Part shown: one piece after another, positions 10,425 to 20,000 of the stretch
How the letters are laid out: each line of letters begins with the position of its first letter
How positions within the stretch are numbered: the stretch's first letter is position 1
Assembly (NCBI GenBank): GCA_009176605.1
Contig: SEYY01018870.1
Span: forward strand, 1 to 20,000
Direction of reading: 5' to 3'
Length of the DNA: 20,000 bases
Source of the DNA: Armadillidium nasatum
Taxonomy: Eukaryota > Arthropoda > Malacostraca > Isopoda > Armadillidiidae
Position numbers and translations under genes: made by a program
The notes under the pieces: model-generated
What the model saw: the letters and a program-made list of their open reading frames with translations, nothing else
The model's database searches: none
Told to the model about the DNA's origin: nothing

Positions 10425-10568
10425 TTTCCAGGACCTCCAGAACCACCGGGTATGTGATTTAATTTAAACAACGAAGGCAATTTTAATATTGAAAATAAAA
10501 AATTAGTGAATGTATCAGGTCCTGAAAAAGAAAATGATCTTACAACGAAAATTTATAAAGATATTTAA
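10425..10568 (+). pseudogene. Fibre-like protein neck fragment
   Basis: In the same frame as the protease, just past its stop, the sequence changes to a short Pro/Gly run (PGPPEPPG), a TGA at 10455-10457, then LNNEGNFNIENKKLVNV and DLTTKIYKDI before a TAA. The pattern of N-x-D/E-G-N-F-x-I-x-N-K-x-L-x-N-V followed by ...D..TK.Y.D is familiar from fibre/tail-like proteins, where such units follow collagen-like repeats in trimeric shafts. Both the collagen-like part and the head are absent here. The Pro/Gly run could equally be the end of the protease segment. Function is inferred from pattern only. The junction with the protease fragment looks like a deletion. Confidence 0.4.
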
Positions 10569-11258
10569 TTACCGAAATAAAGAGAAAAGTTGATGAAACA
10601 GTAATGTCGCTTTTTCTTCTGGCAACTAAAAACTAACCCGGCGAATGACGTTACCAGAAGGGGGTAAAACGACAAATCCTCCTTCAATACAGTGAACTAA
10701 TAACACAATTAACCACGGAAACTTGCTATTTCACCGTATTGAAGAACCAAATTGAACCGTGATTAGAGAAGATGTAAGTTAGAATAAGAGACTAATAATA
10801 GCAAGAAGTGCTAGTCTCTAAATGTAGTGAAAATAAACAGTTAGAAAAAAGAATTGAACCTAACCTAATATAGTTGTTAAAAAAGAAATTATTATAGTGA
10901 TTTGAAGAATGTGTACTGTATTTATAACTAAAATGATGAGTAATTTTTATGTTGGTACTAAGGACAAAACAACAATTTGTTGTTTGAAGTTACCTCTGAC
11001 CAGCGACTAGTGTCAAGTACACAATTTCAAATCACGTTTATAGAAATTATAATAATTAAATTTATTATAATATAGAAACAAATCAATTTTGACCAGTCAC
11101 AATTGAAAGTTTTATAGTAAACCGATTATATCGATAAACCGATACCGATTACTATTAGACCTCGATACTGATAATTTATCGTTACTTTGACCAAATTTTA
11201 ATATTAATGATATATAATTAGAGATATAAAAGACTCAAACAGATTTTTAAAGATTTTT
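10569..11258. other. No gene recognised; two short hairpins
   Basis: No frame of convincing coding content on either strand. Two inverted repeats occur: CTTCTGGCAAC/GTTACCAGAAG (about 10617-10661, one mismatch) and AGAGACTA/TAGTCTCT (10787-10819). Base composition between 10600 and 10800 is less AT-rich than the flanks, so another decayed mobile element may be present. I could not identify one. Confidence 0.4.
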
Positions 11259-11424
11259 TCTAGAAATAATTACTCTAGAAATTAAAAATTTATCTAGAAA
11301 TTAGAATGACTCTAGAAAAATGAAAATTTATCTAGAAATTAGAATGACTCTAGAAAAATGAAAATTTATCTAGAAATTAGAATGACTCTAGAAAAATGAA
11401 AATTTATCTAGAAATTAGAATGAA
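11259..11424. repeat. 38-bp minisatellite built on TCTAGA
   Basis: Near-identical 38-bp units start at 11293, 11331 and 11369, with a partial unit at 11407 and a diverged 34-bp unit at 11259. Each unit contains TCTAGA-type sites twice. No coding content. Confidence 0.95.
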
Positions 11425-11490
11425 TTTTGAATGCAAAAATGCAAATACCATACACAAATAAAATAATAAAAAAAAAAATTAAATGAAAAA

Positions 11491-13805
<2,315 letters not shown>

Positions 13806-14403
13806 CCATCTTATAAGAGAACTAGATATGTCATGCCATATAAAGGATTTATAGATACAATTACATTGACATCTCAAAATACTGGTCAATATGTTTTGGC
13901 AAAGTTATTTATTAATGGAATTAAATCTAAAGATTTAGATTTATGTAAATATGGTGATACATACTCTTCAATTTATAGGATAAAAACCATTCATCTTAAC
14001 GAAGGTGCTATTATAAATTTTCAAGTTGCAAGTGATACAACTAATGAAAAATATATGCATACTTTTCAAGTGTTTCTAAAATACAATTTAGGAAATCTAA
14101 TGACTATTTCGAAGAAAATATATTGGGAGATGAGCATATTAATGGTAAAATTATTATAAGTAACAGACCTGAAGAGGAGCCTACTGAGGATGAAGAAACT
14201 AGGATGAATAATATATTTGAAAATATAGAAAAATATAGAGAGGTACCTGTGGAAGATACGGAAAAGGGAGTGAAATTTGTATAAAAAGGAGAGAGAGAGA
14301 GAGGAATGAAATTGGGAATGAGATAGGGGTACCACTGGAAGAGATTGAGAAAGAAAGACGGAAAAGTGAGGTAAATGAGGAGATATCTAATGAAATATAT
14401 TAA
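13806..14403 (+). pseudogene. Probable fibre head / virion surface protein with acidic tail, frameshifted
   Basis: Frame 0 is open from 13806, with its first ATG at 13833, to 14159. It encodes a beta-rich segment (GFIDTITLTSQNTGQYVLAK, INGIKS, GDTYSS, LNEGAIINFQVAS, HTFQVFLKYNLG) like the jelly-roll or TNF/C1q-like heads of attachment proteins. From about 14093 the frame that looks like the continuation is +2: DYFEENILGDEHINGK, then Glu-rich EEEPTEDEETR, to a TAA at 14282-14284. A third frame goes on past a (GA)n run (14288-14303) with more acidic sequence to a TAA at 14401-14403. No start motif precedes it, so it is probably the 3' end of a gene whose front lay upstream, perhaps the neck fragment at 10425. 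Function is inferred from pattern only. Confidence 0.4.
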
Positions 14404-14511
14404 TTAATATTATAAATTAAAATAATATATTTTTTAAAAATATAATTTAAAAAAGTAAAATATTATAAATAAAAGTTATATATTACCCTTCTATCAGCTC
14501 GAGAAATACTC

Positions 14512-14534
14512 TTTTTCTCTATAATAAGGAGATG
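14512..14534 (+). promoter_or_regulatory. Viral start-site motif, gene at 14532
   Basis: T5, CTCTATAATAAGGAGATG: the core is intact but AAATG has become AAGGAG followed by an ATG four bases on. Confidence 0.7.
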
Positions 14535-14833
14535 AAAACAAATCAGAACTTTTGAAAATTTTGAAATATTCAATTGATTGCGTGCAAACTACAAAATTAT
14601 CAGATTTAATTAAAAAAGTGCCTTATAAGGTTAATGAACTTAAAAATCAAAAAACAAAATATGTCCCCACAATCTTTACAATTCCACGTGTGGGAGAAGA
14701 TGAAGTAGCTAATGTATTTCTTACAAGAAGATATGTAAATCTCTTGAATGATGAGCAAATTAAATTTCTCAATGAAAGGGATATTAAAGTGCAATATATT
14801 GGTGGAGATTATCATCAAATTAATTTTTCGTAA
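14532..14833 (+). pseudogene. Small viral protein, possibly OB-fold ssDNA-binding; start region broken
   Basis: The start motif leads to an ATG at 14532 whose frame stops after seven codons. The convincing protein lies in another frame, 14552-14833, about 93 codons: KLSDLIKKVPYKVNELK, QKTKYVPTIFTI, ANVFLTRRYVNLLND and IKVQYIGGDYHQINFS. Alternating beta strands with a K-T-K-Y-G/V-P element and a LP/LT-R-R-Y motif resemble a small uncharacterised family in arthropod viral elements, which I suspect to be OB-fold single-strand DNA-binding proteins. One frameshift near 14551 would explain the loss of the start. No membrane segment is seen. The next motif follows the stop by 11 bp, so it was part of a tight gene row. 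Confidence 0.45.
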
Positions 14834-14844
14834 ATAATTCATAA

Positions 14845-14865
14845 TTTTTTTCTGTATAATAAATG
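14845..14865 (+). promoter_or_regulatory. Viral start-site motif, gene at 14863
   Basis: T7, CTGTATAATAAATG, one substitution (G for C) from the consensus, ending in the ATG at 14863. Confidence 0.75.
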
Positions 14866-14994
14866 GAGTACATTCAAAATCTTTCAGAAATGAATTGGGT
14901 AAACACTAATAGAATACGAAATCTACTTTTATATAACCTTTCTAAAGGTATTCATGGAGACAAGAAAGACATAAGATTTAAAAATTCAGAATAA
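14863..14994 (+). CDS. Small ORF (43 aa) behind a start motif, function unknown
   Basis: A 43-codon frame that starts at the motif ATG, contains MEYIQNLSEMNWVNTNRIR and a basic, probably helical LLLYNLSKGIHGDKKD segment, and ends at a TAA (14992-14994). It has no cysteines, signal peptide or membrane segment. Alone it would be too short to call; the motif in front is the reason for listing it. It may be an intact micro-protein or the front of a gene cut short. It is the last feature that can be tied to the viral element, so the element's right end lies at or beyond it. Confidence 0.4.
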   Translation: MEYIQNLSEMNWVNTNRIRNLLLYNLSKGIHGDKKDIRFKNSE

Positions 14995-16013
<1,019 letters not shown>

Positions 16014-16073
16014 ATCTAAGGTAGTTTTTACATTTATGCACTTTTCTAAAGTATTTTAAAACCTTCAAAGTAA

Positions 16074-16488
16074 AGGGCGTGTCCAGACAGAATGTAAAAT
16101 CGATCACCAATTGTGAGCTTTTACGTCTAAGAATTCAATTTCATAATATTTAAAATTTTTTGGCCACATTGATATGATAGCATTCCACTGCGATCTGCGT
16201 ATTTACCCAATTCTCTGCGGTTGCCCATTTATAATATTTTATTACGCCATTCCTGTTAAGCCGACGCTAATTGGAAACTCTGCCTATCAGAGCTGCCGAC
16301 TGTAATCATTTATATTGATGGAATACAAAGTCTATATTGTTGTTCACAACATGAATAGATTATACAAATTATACGATTATCTGAATATTGCGAACGTAAC
16401 TGCAATGCAAATAAATGTAAACACTGGGGCTGATTGCAGGTCTGCTAACAATCAACTGCCGACTTTACTTTCTGTCAGAACATGCCCT
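16074..16488. mobile_element. 415-bp MITE with terminal inverted repeats
   Basis: The left end AGGGCGTGTCCAGACAGAAT (16074 onward) matches the reverse complement of the right end (AGGGCATGTTCTGACAGAAA) over about 28 bp with five differences. The flanks are CAAAGTAA (16066-16073) and TAAAGTAA (16489-16496): an 8-bp near-duplicate, or an exact 6-bp AAAGTA if the ends are set one base out. An 8-bp duplication and an AGGG-type end suggest a non-autonomous hAT-type element, though P-type elements also make 8-bp duplications. The inside is less AT-rich than its surroundings, with no transposase frame. It lies about 60 bp upstream of a Ttc21b exon. Confidence 0.75.
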
Positions 16489-16551
16489 TAAAGTAAGAAT
16501 TTAAAGAATATTTATATTGAGTAGCTACCTTAAGGAATTTAATTTATTCAG

Positions 16552-16697
16552 GTATGCTGAGCGACGCAATTGAGGCTGTCGAAAACCGATTTCGTAATCA
16601 AAGGGCAATGGTTTTTGGCACAGTGTATTTGGCTTCTTTAAATCCAGATTTTCTCCTCCTGATCGTCAGAGAATGTTTGAATTACGTTCCTAATCAA
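16552..16697 (+). CDS. Ttc21b: Ttc21b/IFT139 exon
   Basis: An internal exon of the TPR protein TTC21B (IFT139), a retrograde (IFT-A) intraflagellar transport subunit needed for cilia. The acceptor is TTTATTCAG (ending 16551) and the donor is GTATTT (from 16698). The reading frame has its first full codon at 16554 (MLSDAIEAVENRF...) and includes YLASLNPDFLLLIV and LNYVPNQ, matching the LNPDFLLEIV...P.Q region of the animal protein. The upstream intron is phase 1 and the downstream intron is phase 0. The ATG at 16554 is an internal methionine, not a start. Codon use is less AT-biased than in the viral genes, and there are no in-frame stops, so the host gene looks functional. No other exons were found in the window. 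Confidence 0.8.
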
Positions 16698-16790
16698 GTA
16701 TTTTTATTTCTATTTTTAATGTAAAGTACGTCTTAAAATTTCACACTTTACATAAATAAATTAAATTTAACTCTTTTTTTTTTTTTTTAG

Positions 16791-16974
16791 CCAACTTCTG
16801 ATTCGTCCAACAACTTGCCACCAGTGGTTGCTCGTTCTCTTCAAGTCTTAGAAACTATAACAAGAGCTTGTCCGGCACTTTTATCTGCTCTTCTTCTTTC
16901 AGCTAAAACAAAGTTCATTTCTGGAGATGTTAAAAGTGCTTCAACTACTCTTAAACATGCTTTGGAAAAAATTG
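16791..16974 (+). CDS. Ttc21b: Ttc21b/IFT139 exon
   Basis: The next exon of the same gene, after a 93-bp intron (16698-16790) that ends in a T16-AG acceptor. It opens PTSDSSNN, then [33 protein letters not shown] and LKHALEKI: the TPR-type helices that in animal TTC21B read ..VLETV.R..PGL...LF..AKVK.LSGD...A...L.H.LE. The donor is GTAAGC at 16975, phase 1. Frame and phase agree with the upstream exon, which supports both calls. Thirty bases past the donor the intron enters an (AT)n array, followed by antisense retrotransposon remains. The later exons must be beyond the window. Confidence 0.85.
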
Positions 16975-17001
16975 GTAAGCAAAGCTCAAGTTATACCAAA
17001 G

Positions 17002-18234
<1,233 letters not shown>

Positions 18235-18321
18235 ACTATCACCTTCCCACTTTCGTTTGGTGGCGCCCGCCACAATTCCCTTACAAAACAAACATACCCA
18301 TTCGTACCTTTAAACCCCTTT

Positions 18322-19976
18322 CTAAACCGCCCTCCATCTCACTCTGTCCTCCGCAAGTCTTCTACCCTCTTCTAAACTCAAATTCCTTCCACCCAAAATT
18401 TCTTTCACTCCATCTATCCATCTCCACTTATACCTTTCCCTCCCCCTACCCCCATTCACATCGGATCTAAGTAACTTGCCCACTATTCTGTCCTTATTCA
18501 TTCTACACATATGTTCAAACCATTTTAGCTCACCCTCCTTCGCTCTGTCAACTAAATCCCTCTTCCATTTACACATCTCCCTTATTCTTTCATTTCTAAT
18601 CCTATCAATCCTTCTCAAATTACATATCGCTCTCAAACCTTTACATATCGCATATCGCTCTCAAAGACATTGAAACTTTTCCTCGCCCGAGCACTTATCA
18701 TTCATGTTTCACACCCATACGTTACAGAAGGTAAGCACACATATTCATACATTCTTATCTTTATTTCTTTCGAAATTTTTCCTTTTTTCCATACTTCTCT
18801 TAGAATCTCCAATACATTCATTCCCTCTACCACTCTATTCTTTATTAGTTTTTCTGTCCCACCCTTACCTTCTACCAACATTCCTAGATATTTGAATTCA
18901 TCCACCTTAAGTTTCCTTCCCCCCCTTCTACTCCATTATTCCTCCCTTCACATCTCCTCATTCCCACCTCCAATTCTCATAACTTTACTCTTCGCTGGAA
19001 TGACTTTCAATCTCATGTTTGCACAATTCCTCACAAACTCTCTCACAAGTATTCTCAACTTTTCTCCAGATTCTGCCACCAACACCTCATCATCTGGAAA
19101 AAGTAAAGCATTCACAACGCATTCACCCTCCATATTTATCACTCATCATCTGGAAAAAGTAAAGCATTCACAACGCATTCACCCTCCATATTTATCAACC
19201 TAATACCCTTCCCTTCTCTCTCGATTTCTCTAACTACACCATCCATCAATAGAATAAATAACCATGGCGGCATTGCACACCCCTGTCTCAGTCCCACTCC
19301 TATGCTGATCCAATCCGATAGTTCCCTCTTAACCCTCACTCTTGATCTACAATTCGCATAAAAAGCATTGACCCCCTTCAGTAATTTCCGTTTCAACTCC
19401 CTTTCCATTAATATTTCGGATAACTTTCTCCTGCATACTCCATCATATGCTTTTTCCAGATCTAGAAAACATACATACCTCATTTTATTTTTTTCACGCA
19501 ATTTCTCTGTAATCAATCTCAGTGTGAATACCTGGTCCACATATTCCCTACCCTCCCTAAAAAAAAACTTGTTCCTCACCTATTCCCTCACTTGTCAATT
19601 TTTTTCATTCTCATCACTAACACCTTCCCATAAATCTTTCCTATTATGTTCAGCAGACTGATCCCCCTATAATTTTTAAAAAACAATTTCCTTTGTATAT
19701 TCGTACAATGCAGGAGTCCTGCCACTCCTGAAGCACTCTCCTTTCTCTCCAACACATATTAAACATTCTCACCAACAGGTCAATCAACTCTCTATGTCCT
19801 TCTTTTACCATCTCTCCAAATATACCATCCATTCCTACCGATTTTTCTTTCTTTACCTTTCTCACCGCTACTTCCACCTCCTCTTTACTAGAATTTCTCT
19901 CCTGATCCTCGCTAACTACTTCTCCATCATTTTCTATCCCTCCCCAGTTACTAATCTCTATCCTTTCTTTCAACAA
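18322..19976 (-). pseudogene. Reverse transcriptase of retrotransposon 2, frameshifted
   Basis: In minus-strand order: KKEKSVGMDGIFGEMVKEG and EWQDSCIVRIYKG (19650-19976, finger region); SLLNIIGKIYGKVL in another frame (about 19590-19650); REGREYVDQVFTLR, CFLDLEKAYDGV (motif A) and GVGLRQGCAMPPWLF (motif B) at 19139-19579; the catalytic box as LLFPDDEVLVAES (YADD expected; both Asp kept) at 18948-19142; FKYLGMLVEGKGG and TYGCET (18702-18905); and a C-terminal RIRNERIREM / LKWFEHMCRM / WRWIDGVKEIL domain (18322-18636). A 56-bp tandem duplication at 19086-19197 repeats the catalytic box and shifts the frame. Other frameshifts lie near 18640-18700, 18910-18945 and 19580-19650. It is a dead copy of a LINE reverse transcriptase; which clade cannot be told by eye. 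Confidence 0.85.
19086..19197. repeat. 56-bp exact tandem duplication in the reverse transcriptase
   Basis: CTCATCATCTGGAAAAAGTA starts at 19086 and again at 19142, and the two 56-bp units are identical up to the last base. The unit covers the catalytic box. Confidence 0.95.
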
Positions 19977-20000
19977 TTAACTAAAGTACATTTTCCATCT

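Noticed and set aside
14066..14842. Minus-strand frames opposite the fibre head and OB-like genes
   Set aside because: Hydrophobic shadows of the plus-strand genes, without start motif or family features.
16150..16320. Further coding exon or tRNA in the less AT-rich patch
   Set aside because: No cloverleaf or TTC21B-like sequence was found; the stretch lies inside the MITE.
18476..19661. Plus-strand Ser/Leu/Phe-rich frames
   Set aside because: They mirror the minus-strand reverse transcriptase, which has all the recognisable motifs.

Overview
The window looks like animal, most likely arthropod/insect, nuclear DNA. The evidence is two spliced exons of an intraflagellar-transport gene (Ttc21b/IFT139) with good splice sites, relics of hAT, non-LTR and TIR-type transposons, seven long (AT)n arrays and a strongly AT-rich background. 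No host species can be named from the sequence.

Layout. (1) 8-2122: a broken hAT-family (ZMYM1-like) transposase gene, split by an 809-bp insertion bounded by TTAA. (2) 2123-2225: an (AT)n array that forms the junction with the next unit. (3) About 2228-14994: a decayed endogenous DNA virus or virus-like transposon of the Polinton/adintovirus/PLV kind, all on the + strand. In order it holds a protein-primed-type DNA polymerase B in many frames (2228-4230), an unrecognised degraded gene (about 4400-4910), an A32/FtsK-like packaging ATPase (4954-5760), an intact hypothetical protein (6250-7191), an intact probable penton/minor capsid protein (7188-7889), a major capsid protein broken by one frameshift (7911-9240), an intact 47-residue zinc-ribbon protein (9260-9403), a broken pVI-like minor capsid gene (9742-10228), a truncated adenain-like protease (10194-10424) joined to a fibre-neck fragment (10425-10568), a probable fibre head (13806-14403), a small possibly OB-fold gene (14532-14833) and a 43-codon ORF (14863-14994). 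No integrase was seen. (4) 10569-13805: gene-free DNA with a 38-bp minisatellite and two very long (AT)n arrays. (5) 14995-20000: host DNA with a 415-bp MITE, two Ttc21b exons, and antisense remains of at least two non-LTR retrotransposons broken up by further (AT)n arrays.

The most striking feature is a T-tract plus CTCTATAATAAATG sequence that ends at or next to the start codon of eight viral genes. It looks like a shared initiator/promoter, similar in form to the TAAATG late promoters of poxviruses. The second is the contrast in decay: the capsid block 6250-9403 is almost intact, while the polymerase and ATPase are shattered by stops, frameshifts, a 74-bp triplication and fold-back duplications. 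Family assignments of viral genes come from motif recognition by eye, without database search.
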